This document shows positions 33,187 through 42,171 of a stretch of 64,000 bases of DNA, one piece after another. Within the stretch, counting starts at the first letter, position 1. Every line of letters starts with the position of its first letter. Position numbers and translations under genes: made by a program. The notes under the pieces were generated by a model that saw only the letters and a list, made by a program, of their open reading frames with translations, made no database searches and was not told the origin of the DNA. Source of the DNA: JACOTK01 sp963743945 (GTDB lineage: Bacteria; Actinomycetota; Acidimicrobiia; Acidimicrobiales; CADCSY01); the NCBI GenBank assembly GCA_963743945.1, contig CAVURO010000009.1, forward strand, positions 62,001 through 126,000, given 5' to 3'.

Positions 33187-34233
33187 TCACACCGATCGGC
33201 GCATCTCGCTCTGCAGGAAGTCCCGCATGCCCTCGTCGAAGCCAACCGAGGCCCGAAAGCCGATCGCCGACTCGGCCAGTGCGGCACTCGCCACGATGTG
33301 GCGCACGTCGCCGATGCGACCACCACCGACAACCACGGGGTCCAGGTCATGGCCATCGCACAGGGCACTCGCGAGATCGAGGACGGTGTGAGGGTCACCC
33401 GAGGCGATGTTCAGGGCGCCGGCATGAGGCCGGTCACCGGTCAGGGCGGCCACGTTGGCGCGAGCCACATCCTCCACGTGGACGAAGTCACGGGTTTGGC
33501 CGCCGTCCTCCAGCACCCGAGGCGCCTCACCGGCGAGGACGGCCGAGCGGAAGATGGAGGCAACCCCGGCATAGGGCGTGTCCCGGGGCATGCGCGGTCC
33601 ATAGACGTTGTGGTAGCGGAGGGCCGTCACCGTGACACCGTGCGCCTGGCCAAAGGCGTTGCAGAGGTGTTCCTGATGCAGCTTGGTCGCGGCATACACG
33701 TTGCGTGGGTCGAGCGGTGCGCTCTCGGGCACCTGGGCCCACAGCAGCGAGTCGGCACAACGGGGGCAGGTCGGCTCGAATCGACCTTCATCGAGATCGA
33801 CCGAGGTCCGAGCGGCCGGACGCACCTCGCCGTGCGAAGCACAGAGGTATCGTCCCTCGCCGTACACGACCATGCTGGACGCCAGGACGAATCGGCCCGT
33901 GAAGCCCAAACGGTCCAGGACCCAGAGCCCGACTGCCGTCCCCGTGTCGTTGTCCGACACGTACCGGCGAACGTCGGCGAAATCAACGCCCAGGCCGACA
34001 CGGGCGGCCTGATGACAGACGGCGTCGACCCCTTGCGCCGCCTCGGTCCACGCATCGGGATCACCGACGTCGGCGATGATGTAGCGGGCGGCCGGGTTCA
34101 GATACTCCGGCGTGACCGCGTGCACATCCGAGGCGAGGGAGTCCAACACGACGACATCGTGGTCCGCCGCGACGAGTTGGTCCACGATGTGCGAACCGAT
34201 GAATCCGGCGCCGCCGGTCACGAGTATCTGCAT
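33187..34233 (-). CDS. NAD-dependent sugar epimerase/dehydratase
   Basis: Extended short-chain dehydrogenase of 348 residues acting on a nucleotide sugar. It has the Rossmann motif LVTGGAGFIGSHIV, VCHQAARVG, the catalytic Ser in FVLASSMVVYG, the YAATKLHQEHL Tyr-Lys pair and VYGPRMPRDTPYAGV. A Cys-containing insertion (YLCASHGE... TCPRCADSLLW) after residue 125 could bind zinc and marks a subfamily. A ribosome site (aaaggagagga) lies before the ATG. The product sugar cannot be named from sequence. Confidence 0.9.
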   Translation of the reverse strand: MQILVTGGAGFIGSHIVDQLVAADHDVVVLDSLASDVHAVTPEYLNPAARYIIADVGDPDAWTEAAQGVDAVCHQAARVGLGVDFADVRRYVSDNDTGTAVGLWVLDRLGFTGRFVLASSMVVYGEGRYLCASHGEVRPAARTSVDLDEGRFEPTCPRCADSLLWAQVPESAPLDPRNVYAATKLHQEHLCNAFGQAHGVTVTALRYHNVYGPRMPRDTPYAGVASIFRSAVLAGEAPRVLEDGGQTRDFVHVEDVARANVAALTGDRPHAGALNIASGDPHTVLDLASALCDGHDLDPVVVGGGRIGDVRHIVASAALAESAIGFRASVGFDEGMRDFLQSEMRRSV

Positions 34234-34252
34234 GGTCCTCTCCTTTGGGATT

Positions 34253-34334
34253 CGGTTGCCGCTGTCCGGTTGCCGCTGTCAGTTGGTGCGGTCCGGGCCG
34301 GGTTGCCGCTCTCCGGTTGGTCCGGTCCGGTTGG
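34253..34334. repeat. 14-bp repeats between epimerase and membrane gene
   Basis: Two exact copies of cggttgccgctgtc (34,253-34,266 and 34,267-34,280) and degenerate copies to about 34,334. They lie in the short gap after the stop of the minus-strand gene at 34,345 and before the epimerase start. Confidence 0.8.
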
Positions 34335-34344
34335 GGGGATGGGC

Positions 34345-35664
34345 TTACCAGGGACTTTTCAGCGTGGCCTGCAGGACGAGGCCGATCAGGACCTGACACC
34401 CGAGCAGGACACGAAGACGGGCAGGTCCCGGCGACAGTGAGCCGGCGCCGAGCACCACCCACGGCACGTAGGGAAGCCAGATGCGCTCGACCTCACCCTT
34501 GGAGAGTCCCGAGAGGTTCGCCACAAGGACGGCGCCACTCGCTGCGAGCGCGGGAAGCCAGGGCTGGAGGCGGCCGCGGGTGAGTCGTGCCAGGCCGAGA
34601 ACCCACGCAGGGCCGGTGGCGAGGGCAAAGGCAGCGGGGTTGCCGGCAGACAGGTAGTAGGTCCAGGATCGATGCCGAGCCACGCCTTTCCAGTACTCGG
34701 CACGGGTTGCCTCGAGGCCGTCGAGCCACCAGAAGCCCTGCACGGCAAATGCTCCGGCAACCCCCAGTGCTCCCAGCCCGGCGATGGCGAGGAGATCGAG
34801 TCGACGTCGCATGATCAGCACGGCCACCGGAATGACGACCAGTGGCGCGACGCCGTAGCTCAGGTGCAGTGCGACGCCGATCAGGACGCCTCCTGCCCCC
34901 GCCAGAACGATCGTGATCCACCGAGGTCGGTGAGGCTCGGGGTTGGCGGCGACCACGAGGACGGCGATGCCGACTGCGGTCACTCCTGCAAACAGCGCAT
35001 CGGCGGACACGCCGGCCCAAAGGGCTGCCGGCGCAAGGGCGACGAACGGCGCCGCCCTTCGGGCCGCCTCGGAGCCGGCCGTTCGCCGGCACGCGACGAT
35101 CGCTGCAGCCACGGCGACGCCCCAGGACACGAGCACGAGGGCGGCTGCCCAGTCGGGGCCATCGAGTCCGAGCCGTTGCAGCAACCAGAAGGCCAGCGGT
35201 GCACCCGGAGGATGGCCCCGAACGTGGGTGGGATAGCCCGGTAGTTGCCGGACGAAGGTGTCGACAAAGGCCCCCGGACTGGTGATCGTGTCCGCCAATG
35301 GCAGGTACTCGTAACGAGTCGTGAGGGGGTCCGCCAGGTGTCGGATGCCGTCCGAGGCGGCAAGCAACGTTGCCCAGACGCTCGCCGTGACGCCGGCGAG
35401 AAGGGGGACCAGGGTGATGTGGATGCGTCGGAAAAGGGGAGGTCCAAATGCCAGGCAGAGCAGCGCAAAGGCTGCGGCAGGCAGCAGGGTGGTCAATTCC
35501 CTGCGATGCCATTGGCCGGCGAAGGGTGGCGCTCCGATGAGTTGGGACGGGTCGTCGCGGATGGTCCGGGCCCCCCAGACGAGTCCGACCCCGACGACGC
35601 CCGCCCAGGCCGGCAAGGTCCACCACCCTCGTTCCCTCAGGCCACTGCTGACACTCGGCGCCAC
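34345..35664 (-). CDS. Polytopic membrane protein, GT-C-like
   Basis: A 439-residue protein with about 11-12 hydrophobic helices. An extracytoplasmic loop near residue 150 contains YPTHVRGHPPGAPLAFWLLQRLG, and other loops carry DGIRHLADPLTTRYEYL and EATRAEYWKGVARHRSW. This layout matches lipid-linked-sugar-dependent GT-C transferases of actinobacteria, but the usual DD/DE metal motif in loop 1 is not obvious, so the call is at superfamily level. It follows the same strand as the epimerase and probably shares its transcript. Confidence 0.75.
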   Translation of the reverse strand: MAPSVSSGLRERGWWTLPAWAGVVGVGLVWGARTIRDDPSQLIGAPPFAGQWHRRELTTLLPAAAFALLCLAFGPPLFRRIHITLVPLLAGVTASVWATLLAASDGIRHLADPLTTRYEYLPLADTITSPGAFVDTFVRQLPGYPTHVRGHPPGAPLAFWLLQRLGLDGPDWAAALVLVSWGVAVAAAIVACRRTAGSEAARRAAPFVALAPAALWAGVSADALFAGVTAVGIAVLVVAANPEPHRPRWITIVLAGAGGVLIGVALHLSYGVAPLVVIPVAVLIMRRRLDLLAIAGLGALGVAGAFAVQGFWWLDGLEATRAEYWKGVARHRSWTYYLSAGNPAAFALATGPAWVLGLARLTRGRLQPWLPALAASGAVLVANLSGLSKGEVERIWLPYVPWVVLGAGSLSPGPARLRVLLGCQVLIGLVLQATLKSPW

Positions 35665-35756
35665 CCGTGCAAGCTAGATCGACAAAGGGGGCGCGGCGGC
35701 TCTTTGCGGGGCGATGTTCATGACTTCGCAAGATGCGACGCGGCTAGTTTTGGTGG

Positions 35757-36410
35757 ATGATCGATGTGATCTTTCCGGTCCTCGACGAGGCGAAGGCGCT
35801 GCCGTGGGTGCTGAGTCGAGTGCCCGAGGGCTACCGGCCGATCGTGGTCGACAACGGCTCGTCCGACGGATCTGCCGTGGTGGCATCGGGCCTTGGGGCA
35901 GAGGTGATCACCGAGCCGCAGCAGGGATTCGGCGCTGCCTGCTGGGCGGGCCTGCAGACAGCCAGGAGTGAGGTGATCGCGTTCTGTGACGCCGATGCGT
36001 CCTTTGACCCTCGTGACCTTCCACTGGTCGTCGATCCGATCGTCTCGGGGGAGTTCGACCTCATGTTGGGCGCCCGGATTGTCGCAGAGCGGGGGGTTTG
36101 GCCGGCCCATGCGCGCCTGGCCAACCGATACCTGGCGCGGCGCATGCGCCGATTGACGGGAGCGGCGCTGAGTGACCTCGGTCCGATGCGTGCGATGCGT
36201 CGAGAAGCGCTGTTGGAGTTGGCGCTTGCGGACCGCCGCTCCGGCTGGCCGCTCGAAATGGTGCTCAAGGCCGGTCTCGCCGGCTGGCGCATCGGCGAGG
36301 TGTGCATCCCGTATCACCCTCGGATCGGTCGTTCGAAGGTGACGGGCACGGTGATGGGCACCGTGCGGGCAACCCGCGACATGGGCGCCATTCTGGCGAC
36401 TCATCGATGA
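35757..36410 (+). CDS. Family 2 glycosyltransferase
   Basis: A 217-residue GT-A enzyme: IFPVLDEAKALPWVL, VVDNGSSDGSAVVA, EPQQGFGAACWAGL and the DxD motif CDADASFDP. The end ACIPYHPR-type segment (EVCIPYHPRIGRSKVTGT) is like polyprenol-phosphate mannosyl/glucosyl transferases and TIGR04283. No membrane helix follows, so the acceptor could be soluble or lipid-linked. It is divergent from the GT-C-like gene and likely belongs with it and the CofC-like gene. Confidence 0.9.
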   Translation: MIDVIFPVLDEAKALPWVLSRVPEGYRPIVVDNGSSDGSAVVASGLGAEVITEPQQGFGAACWAGLQTARSEVIAFCDADASFDPRDLPLVVDPIVSGEFDLMLGARIVAERGVWPAHARLANRYLARRMRRLTGAALSDLGPMRAMRREALLELALADRRSGWPLEMVLKAGLAGWRIGEVCIPYHPRIGRSKVTGTVMGTVRATRDMGAILATHR

Positions 36411-36417
36411 GCACGAG

Positions 36418-37233
36418 ATGAACACCGAGGCGAGCACCGAGGCGAGCACCGAGGCGACGGGTGCTGTCGGCGCCGGTCCGAGGGCCGATGTGGGGGTCTT
36501 CGGGGGCTCCGGCCTCTACCAGCTGTTGGACGATGCCCACGAGCACCGGATCGCGACCCCCTACGGCGATCCTTCGGGACCGGTGACCATCGGGCAGATG
36601 GGAGAGCGGACGGTGGCGTTTCTTCCCCGTCACGGTCCCGGCCATGAGTACCCGCCCCATCGCATCAACTACCGCGCCAATGCGTGGGCCATGCATTCGC
36701 TGGGGGTTCGGGCGATCTTCGCGCCCTGCGCCTCGGGTTCCCTGCAGGCCGACATCGCCCCGGGCGACGTGGTGGTCTGCGATCAGATCGTCGACCGCAC
36801 TTGGGGGAGGTCGGACACCTTTTTCGACGGACCTGAGATCGGTCACCTGAGCTTTGCCGACCCCTACGACGAGACGCTGCGTTCGGTCGCCATCGAGGCG
36901 TCTCGGGCCGAAGGGGTTCGAGTCCACGAGCGCGGAACCGTGGTGGTTGTGCAGGGTCCGCGGTTCTCGACCAGGGCGGAGTCGCGCTGGTACCGCGAAG
37001 CGGGTTGGCAGGTGATCAACATGACCCAGTATCCCGAGGCAGCGCTGGCCGCGGAGCTCGCGGTTCCCTATGTCGCGTTGGCGTTGATCACCGACTACGA
37101 CTGCGGGCTCGCCGACGACCCCGACATCGCCCCGGTCACCCAGGAGGAGGTCTTTGCCGTCATGGCATCCAACGTGACCATGATCCGCTCGGTCCTGGCG
37201 AGGGCAGTGGCCCTGCTGCCCCGGACGGATTAG
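36418..37233 (+). CDS. mtnP: S-methyl-5'-thioadenosine phosphorylase
   Basis: Salvages methylthioadenosine by phosphorolysis to adenine and methylthioribose-1-phosphate. The 271 residues show GVFGGSGLYQ, RHGPGHEYPPHRINYRAN, the substrate loop VVVQGPRFSTRAES, and NMTQYPEAALAAELAVPY, with CGLADDP near the end. The N-terminus has an EAST tripeptide-like repeat from a 12-bp DNA repeat, so the first ~18 residues may be dispensable. It starts eight bases after the GT2 gene. Confidence 0.93.
   Translation: MNTEASTEASTEATGAVGAGPRADVGVFGGSGLYQLLDDAHEHRIATPYGDPSGPVTIGQMGERTVAFLPRHGPGHEYPPHRINYRANAWAMHSLGVRAIFAPCASGSLQADIAPGDVVVCDQIVDRTWGRSDTFFDGPEIGHLSFADPYDETLRSVAIEASRAEGVRVHERGTVVVVQGPRFSTRAESRWYREAGWQVINMTQYPEAALAAELAVPYVALALITDYDCGLADDPDIAPVTQEEVFAVMASNVTMIRSVLARAVALLPRTD
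36421..36456. repeat. 12-bp tandem repeat at the mtnP start
   Basis: Three units of agcaccgaggcg-type sequence directly after the ATG of mtnP, coding for repeated STEA residues in frame. Confidence 0.85.
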
Positions 37234-37251
37234 CGGTCTCTCAGCGCCCGA

Positions 37252-37812
37252 TCAGACCGTTCGTCCGAGGAACGCCGCGAGTTCGTCCGCGAGGTTGGCT
37301 CCGTCGGGGGCGGGTTGCTCGGGCCCGAAGACCCTCGGGTTGCGGGACTGCTCGACGGGCATCATCTTGGCCGTCCGCATGCAGATCTCGAGCAGCTCGT
37401 TGTCGAATGCCGCGGACTGACCGGTCGCCTTCGCAAGATCCCAGCCGTGCTGGACCGATTCGATGATGCCGATGCCGATGGCGATCATCCCGGGCATGGT
37501 GCCGAACGGCATCTCCCACTTGCCCATGATGACGCCCTCGGCGCCCAGGGCCTCCTGGAGCTGAGCCGATGCCTGGTTGTAGGAGTCGGCCATGCCGTCG
37601 GCGACGAAATCATGTTCCAGTGCCGACATCTCGATCGACGCAGCCCGCGCGGCGGCGTCGAACATGTAGAGGCCACCGACCATGTGGTTCACCAGTGCAT
37701 GAACGTCGAACTCGGTGCAGGGCGTGGGCAGGGTCAGCTGATCGGACGAGACGCCGGCGACGATCGTTCCTGCCTGCAGGGCTGCTTGTTGATACGCGGT
37801 GGTGAGATCCAT
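37252..37812 (-). CDS. TIGR03086/DinB-like metal-binding protein
   Basis: A 186-residue protein of the mycothiol-dependent maleylpyruvate-isomerase N-terminal-like fold. LTLPTPCTEFDVHALVNHMVGGLYMFD holds the first metal His, and IESVQHGWDLAKATGQ the second, with the end RVFGPEQPAPDGANLADELAAFLGR typical of TIGR03086. Actinobacteria use this family in mycothiol-linked transfer reactions. The ATG at 37,812 was chosen as it begins the family sequence. Substrate unknown. Confidence 0.88.
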   Translation of the reverse strand: MDLTTAYQQAALQAGTIVAGVSSDQLTLPTPCTEFDVHALVNHMVGGLYMFDAAARAASIEMSALEHDFVADGMADSYNQASAQLQEALGAEGVIMGKWEMPFGTMPGMIAIGIGIIESVQHGWDLAKATGQSAAFDNELLEICMRTAKMMPVEQSRNPRVFGPEQPAPDGANLADELAAFLGRTV

Positions 37813-37878
37813 GAAGCGGAGGTTCCCATGTGATCGGGGGTGATGCAAGTAGGGGGAGGGATGCCGGCGCTCCCACGA

Positions 37879-38400
37879 TCACTCGTGGGAGCGGCCGACG
37901 ACGGGGCGATCCTCGATGAAGGTCCGCAGGACACCCTCGTCAACGCGGGTGCAGACCTGCTTGACCGCCCAGGCTGTGGCGACAACCTCGGCGGGGAGGT
38001 CCGGATTGGGGGCGATGACCACCGAGGCGCCATCGGCCAATGCGGCAAGGGCCTTGCCGTTGCGGGGGTCGCGGTACTGGATTATGACCCCACCCTGTTC
38101 GAGCACGGCCACCTGGACCGGGCGTTCGAGGGGTTCGGAAACCACTCCGCGGGGGGCGGGGCCGCTGCGATGAGGTCCCGATGTCGGCGGATCGCTCGAA
38201 TACGCCGGTTCGGCGGCGTTGGGCAGGAGGTGCAGCGACGAGGCCGGGTCCACGCGCTCGCGCCTGACGGGGCCGCAGGACCGGTTGTCTTCCGAATCGC
38301 TGCAGGCTCCCAGGGCAACCATCGCGAGGGAGAGGGCGCCGACGATGCCTGCTCGGGCCACCGACCGGCGACTCCGGAACACGGCAATCGGCGACAGCAT
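37879..38400 (-). CDS. DUF3105 lipoprotein
   Basis: A 173-residue exported protein. A signal peptide with lipobox LGAC is followed by VDPASSLHLLPNAAEPAYSS-type sequence and DPPTSGPHRSGPAPRGV, the hallmark of DUF3105, and a C-terminal domain with GGVIIQYRDP. Function unknown; the family is often next to actinobacterial membrane or copper-related genes. It is divergent from the coiled-coil gene at 38,458. Confidence 0.88.
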   Translation of the reverse strand: MLSPIAVFRSRRSVARAGIVGALSLAMVALGACSDSEDNRSCGPVRRERVDPASSLHLLPNAAEPAYSSDPPTSGPHRSGPAPRGVVSEPLERPVQVAVLEQGGVIIQYRDPRNGKALAALADGASVVIAPNPDLPAEVVATAWAVKQVCTRVDEGVLRTFIEDRPVVGRSHE

Positions 38401-38457
38401 GACCCGAGTCTGTCACCGAGCCGGGACCACCTCTGCTTCCGACCTACACTGTGGGCC

Positions 38458-38778
38458 ATGTCCCGGTCATTGCTGGAGCGGAAGCTCTCGGAGGTCACCG
38501 AGCGGTTGAGGCTCCAGCGTCAGGAGCTCGCGGTTGCCGAGGAGCAGCTCGCGTTCTTCATGGAGGGCGCCGACGACGCCCGCCTTCGTGCGATGGTGTC
38601 GGAAACGCCCCTGGCGGATCGCGAACATCACGAGGCTCAACGCCACGCCGAGGCCATGGCCCGCCATCGCAATCACCTCGTGGAGCAGATCGCCGAGTTG
38701 GAGGGCGTTCAGGACAAGTTGTTGGAACGTTTCGTGACCGAGATCGACCAGGGCCGAGATGCGCAGGAACAGAAGTAG
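38458..38778 (+). CDS. Conserved actinobacterial coiled-coil protein
   Basis: A 106-residue charged, almost wholly helical protein: LLERKLSEVTERLRLQRQELAVAEEQLAF and a second helix HRNHLVEQIAELEGVQDKLLERF, with a central ADREHHEAQRHAEAM. I recognise the type (small protein upstream of an ANTAR regulator and polA in actinobacteria) but no function. No ribosome site precedes the ATG; a TACACT hexamer nine bases upstream suggests a leaderless transcript. The gap to the next gene is 40 bp. Confidence 0.8.
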   Translation: MSRSLLERKLSEVTERLRLQRQELAVAEEQLAFFMEGADDARLRAMVSETPLADREHHEAQRHAEAMARHRNHLVEQIAELEGVQDKLLERFVTEIDQGRDAQEQK

Positions 38779-38818
38779 GGATGCGCAGGAATAGACGAAG
38801 AAGAGAAGGACGAACATC

Positions 38819-39397
38819 GTGACGGTTCGGGTTGTGATCGCCGAAGATGAGGCCATCATTCGCCTCGATCTCAAGGAGACGCTCCAGGAGGAGGGTTACG
38901 AGGTCGTGGGTGAGACGGGTCGTGGCGACGACGCGGTCGTCTTGGTGCGCGAGCTCAAGCCCGACATCGCCATTCTGGACATCAAGATGCCCGGCATGGA
39001 CGGCCTCTCCGCTGCCCGTGAGATCACGGCCGAACGTCATGCAGCCGTGCTGATCCTGACGGCATTCTCGCAACGTGACCTCATCGAGAGGGCTCGGGAC
39101 GCGGGCGCCATGGCCTATCTGGTCAAGCCGTTCCAGCGCTCCGAGCTGATCCCCGCGGTCGAGCTGGCACTGGGTCGTTTCCGGGAGATGATCGCGCTGG
39201 AGGCCGAGGTTCGCGGTCTCGAGGAGCAACTCGAGACCCGCCGGTTGGTGGATCGGGCGAAGGGCATGCTCATGGACGGCCACGAGATGTCGGAAGGCTC
39301 CGCGTTCTCGTTCATCCAGCAGACGGCCATGCGTGAACGGGTCACCATGAAGGTCATCGCCGCGCGGGTGATCGGCGGAGAGCTGACCCCCTCGTAG
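38819..39397 (+). CDS. pdtaR: ANTAR-domain response regulator
   Basis: A 192-residue regulator that binds RNA to prevent terminator formation. The receiver has VVIAEDEAIIRLDL, the phosphorylated Asp in AILDIKMPGMDG, ILTAFSQ and YLVKPF. The C-terminal ANTAR domain shows LVDRAKGMLMDG... SEGSAFSFIQQTAMRERVTMKVIA. It resembles mycobacterial PdtaR, which is also near polA. The partner kinase PdtaS is not in the window. GTG start at 38,819. Confidence 0.92.
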   Translation: MTVRVVIAEDEAIIRLDLKETLQEEGYEVVGETGRGDDAVVLVRELKPDIAILDIKMPGMDGLSAAREITAERHAAVLILTAFSQRDLIERARDAGAMAYLVKPFQRSELIPAVELALGRFREMIALEAEVRGLEEQLETRRLVDRAKGMLMDGHEMSEGSAFSFIQQTAMRERVTMKVIAARVIGGELTPS

Positions 39398-39429
39398 GGG
39401 TTCGTGGCCCGCACCCGGGCGCCAGGTCG

Positions 39430-39435
39430 TAGGCT
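39430..39435 (+). promoter_or_regulatory. -10-like hexamer TAGGCT before polA
   Basis: TAGGCT ends 7 bases before a GTG at 39,443 and four before a GTG at 39,440. It matches the leaderless pattern seen at several other genes here and favours 39,443 as the start. Confidence 0.45.
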
Positions 39436-39442
39436 CTGCGTG

Positions 39443-42160
39443 GTGGGCAAGCTTCTGCTTCTTGACGGCAACTCCCTGACCTACCGGGCGTTCTTCGCGC
39501 TCCCAACCGACATGGCGACGGCCTCGGGGCAGGTCACCAATGCCGTGTTCGGCTTCACCTCGATGTTGATCAACCTCTTGCGAGACCATCAGCCGACGTC
39601 GATCGGGGTGGCCTTCGATCGACCGGAGCCGACCTTTCGCCACAAGGCCGTGCCCACGTACAAGGCGCAGCGGGAGCAGGCGCCCGACATCCTCCGACAG
39701 CAGCTCGGGCTCGTGCGCCAGGTCCTCGAGGCGCTCAACATCGTCATCATCGAGGCACCCGGATACGAGGCCGACGACGTCATCGCCACGCTCGCCTCGC
39801 AGGCTCGGGATGTCGGCGACGAGGTCATCGTGGTCACCGGTGACCGCGACACCTATCAATTGGTGGAGGATCCGTTCGTCAAGGTGCTCTACAACCGCCG
39901 AGGCGTGAGTGACTACGTGCTCTACGACGAGGCCGGCATCGTCGAGCGGGTGGGTGTGCACCCCACGCTCTATCCCCAGTACGCGGCCCTGCGGGGAGAT
40001 CCGTCCGACAACCTCCCGGGCGTACCGGGCGTCGGGGAGAAGACCGCGGCGAAGCTCATCGTCGACCACGGTGGCATCGACGGCATCTACGCCAACCTCG
40101 ACACCTGCAAGCCCAAGGTGCGCCAGAGCCTGGTCGACCATGAGGCGCAGGTTCGCTCGAACGTCGAGATGATGGTGCTGGACCGTGCCGTCCCGCTGGA
40201 GGTGGGCGTGGCGGACCTCGAGCGGCGCCCCTTCGACCTGGAGCCGGTCCGGGCGCTCTTTCAGTTCCTGGAGTTCCGCGCCCTTCTCGATCGACTGGTC
40301 GAGGCCGTTTCCGGCACCGGCAACGGGGAGCTGTCCGCCGGCGGCCCGACGCCGGGCGCCGCGGCCACCGAGCTCACGTGCTCGGTGCGCGACATCAGCG
40401 ATGTGGGAGCGGCGATGATCCTTATCGAGGAGATCGCCGCCTCCCCTGTCGAGCCCCTTGCGGTCGTCGCTGCGTGGGAGGGCGCACCCGGGAGGTCGCC
40501 TCTCGCAGGGTTGGCGATGGTCGTCGACCCTGAGGCCGGTGAGGGCGCGTGGTTGGCCGCCGATCTGTTGGATGACCCCGACGTGGCCAAGGCGCTCGGC
40601 AACCTGTGGGCGGAGGGTGGGCGACCACTTTGCACCCACGGAGCGAAGACCCTCATGCGCAGCCTGCTCGCGCTCGATCTCGACGTGATGACCCTGGACA
40701 TCGACACCGAGGTCGTCAGCTACCTGCTCGATCCCGGGGGCGCCGCCTATGACCTCGGTGACCTGCTGTTTCGCCACACGGGCATTGGTCTCGGCGGCCG
40801 GGACGGAGGAAGTGCCGCTGCCCAGGGCCGCCTCGATCTCGACGGCTCGACCGCCCGGCTCCCGGAGACCACGGCGAACGCCGCCCTGGCGGTGGCCCGA
40901 CTGGCTCCGGTGCTGAACGAGGCGCTCGATGCCCGGGGCCTCCGTCCCCTCTACGAGACCATCGAGCGGCCGCTCGTGCGGGTGCTGGCCAAGATGGAGG
41001 TGCTCGGCGTGCTGGTCGACAAGGAGGAGCTCCAGGCGCTCAATCGGCGTCTCGGCTCCGAGGCCGCCGAGTTGGAGGAGGCCATCCAGGCCGAGGCGGG
41101 CATCGCGTTCAAGGTCAACTCCACGCCCCAGCTGCGCGAGGTGCTGTTCGACAAGCTGGGACTTGCTCCCCAGAAGCGCACCAAGACCGGTTTCTCCACC
41201 GATGCGGCGTCGCTCGAGAAGCTTCGCGGCATGCACCCGATCATCGAGCTGCTGTTGCGCTACCGAGAGGTCGAGAAGCTCCGTTCCACCTACGGGGAGG
41301 GGCTGATCAAGGAGGTCGGCGCCGATGGGCGCATCCATGCGACCTTCAGCCAGACGGTTGCCCGCACGGGTCGGCTCAGCTCGGACCAGCCCAACCTGCA
41401 CAACATCCCGGTGCGCACGGACGAGGGCCGCCGGTTCCGCCGGGCCTTCGTGCCCTCGCCCGGCTTCGAGCTGCTCGTGGCCGACTACAACCAGATCGAG
41501 CTCCGCGTGATCGCCCACCTGGCGAACGATCCCGGTCTCATCAAGGCCTTCACCGCCGGCGAGGACGTGCACACGATGACCGCCGCCAAGGTCTTCGGGG
41601 TGCCGGCGTCCGAGGTCACCTTCGAGCAACGCTCGCGGGCCAAGATGGTCTCCTACGGACTCGCGTACGGCATGGAGGCCTACGGGCTCTCCCAGCGCCT
41701 CGGCACGGACGTCGCCTCGGCCCAGGCGATTCTCGACGCGTATTTCGAGGCCTTCCCGAGAATCAGGTCCTACATGGAGGCCACCGTTGAGGAGGCCAGG
41801 GGGCGGGGGTACACCGAGACGCTGTTCGGACGACGACGACCCATTCCCGAGCTCTCGTCCTCCAACTTCCGGATTCGCCAGGCAGGCGAGCGCCAGGCGA
41901 TGAATGCCGGCATCCAGGGGTTGGCGGCCGACATCTTCAAGGTGGCGCTCGTCCGCCTCGACGAGGCGATCGAGACCAGGGGACTGCGGAGCCGCCTCAT
42001 CCTCCAGGTTCACGACGAGGTCCTGTGCGAGGTCACGCCCGATGAGCACGACCTCATGGCGCAGCTCGTGCGCGCCACGATGAGCGGCGCCTGCGCGCTG
42101 GCGGTGCCACTCGAGGTGAACCTCGCCTTCGGCCCCAGTTGGGCCGAGGCGAAGGGCTGA
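39443..42160 (+). CDS. polA: DNA polymerase I
   Basis: Repair and Okazaki-fragment polymerase. The 905 residues have the 5'-3' exonuclease domain (LLDGNSLTYRAFF, GYEADDVIATLA, GDRDTYQLV, DNLPGVPGVGEKTA), a middle 3'-5' exonuclease-like domain, and the polymerase domain (TGRLSSDQPNLHNIP, the metal Asp in LLVADYNQIELR, the O-helix RAKMVSYGLAYGMEAYGL, and the second Asp in LQVHDEVLCE). The middle domain reads AVVAAWEG where a proofreading DxE should be, so proofreading is probably lost, as in other actinobacteria. The last codons are part of a 13-bp repeat that crosses the stop. Confidence 0.97.
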   Translation: MGKLLLLDGNSLTYRAFFALPTDMATASGQVTNAVFGFTSMLINLLRDHQPTSIGVAFDRPEPTFRHKAVPTYKAQREQAPDILRQQLGLVRQVLEALNIVIIEAPGYEADDVIATLASQARDVGDEVIVVTGDRDTYQLVEDPFVKVLYNRRGVSDYVLYDEAGIVERVGVHPTLYPQYAALRGDPSDNLPGVPGVGEKTAAKLIVDHGGIDGIYANLDTCKPKVRQSLVDHEAQVRSNVEMMVLDRAVPLEVGVADLERRPFDLEPVRALFQFLEFRALLDRLVEAVSGTGNGELSAGGPTPGAAATELTCSVRDISDVGAAMILIEEIAASPVEPLAVVAAWEGAPGRSPLAGLAMVVDPEAGEGAWLAADLLDDPDVAKALGNLWAEGGRPLCTHGAKTLMRSLLALDLDVMTLDIDTEVVSYLLDPGGAAYDLGDLLFRHTGIGLGGRDGGSAAAQGRLDLDGSTARLPETTANAALAVARLAPVLNEALDARGLRPLYETIERPLVRVLAKMEVLGVLVDKEELQALNRRLGSEAAELEEAIQAEAGIAFKVNSTPQLREVLFDKLGLAPQKRTKTGFSTDAASLEKLRGMHPIIELLLRYREVEKLRSTYGEGLIKEVGADGRIHATFSQTVARTGRLSSDQPNLHNIPVRTDEGRRFRRAFVPSPGFELLVADYNQIELRVIAHLANDPGLIKAFTAGEDVHTMTAAKVFGVPASEVTFEQRSRAKMVSYGLAYGMEAYGLSQRLGTDVASAQAILDAYFEAFPRIRSYMEATVEEARGRGYTETLFGRRRPIPELSSSNFRIRQAGERQAMNAGIQGLAADIFKVALVRLDEAIETRGLRSRLILQVHDEVLCEVTPDEHDLMAQLVRATMSGACALAVPLEVNLAFGPSWAEAKG

Positions 42161-42171
42161 GGCGAAGGGCC
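42146..42171. repeat. 13-bp direct duplication across the polA stop
   Basis: gaggcgaagggct (42,146-42,158) is followed at once by gaggcgaagggcc. The polA TGA at 42,158-42,160 lies at the junction. Confidence 0.85.
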
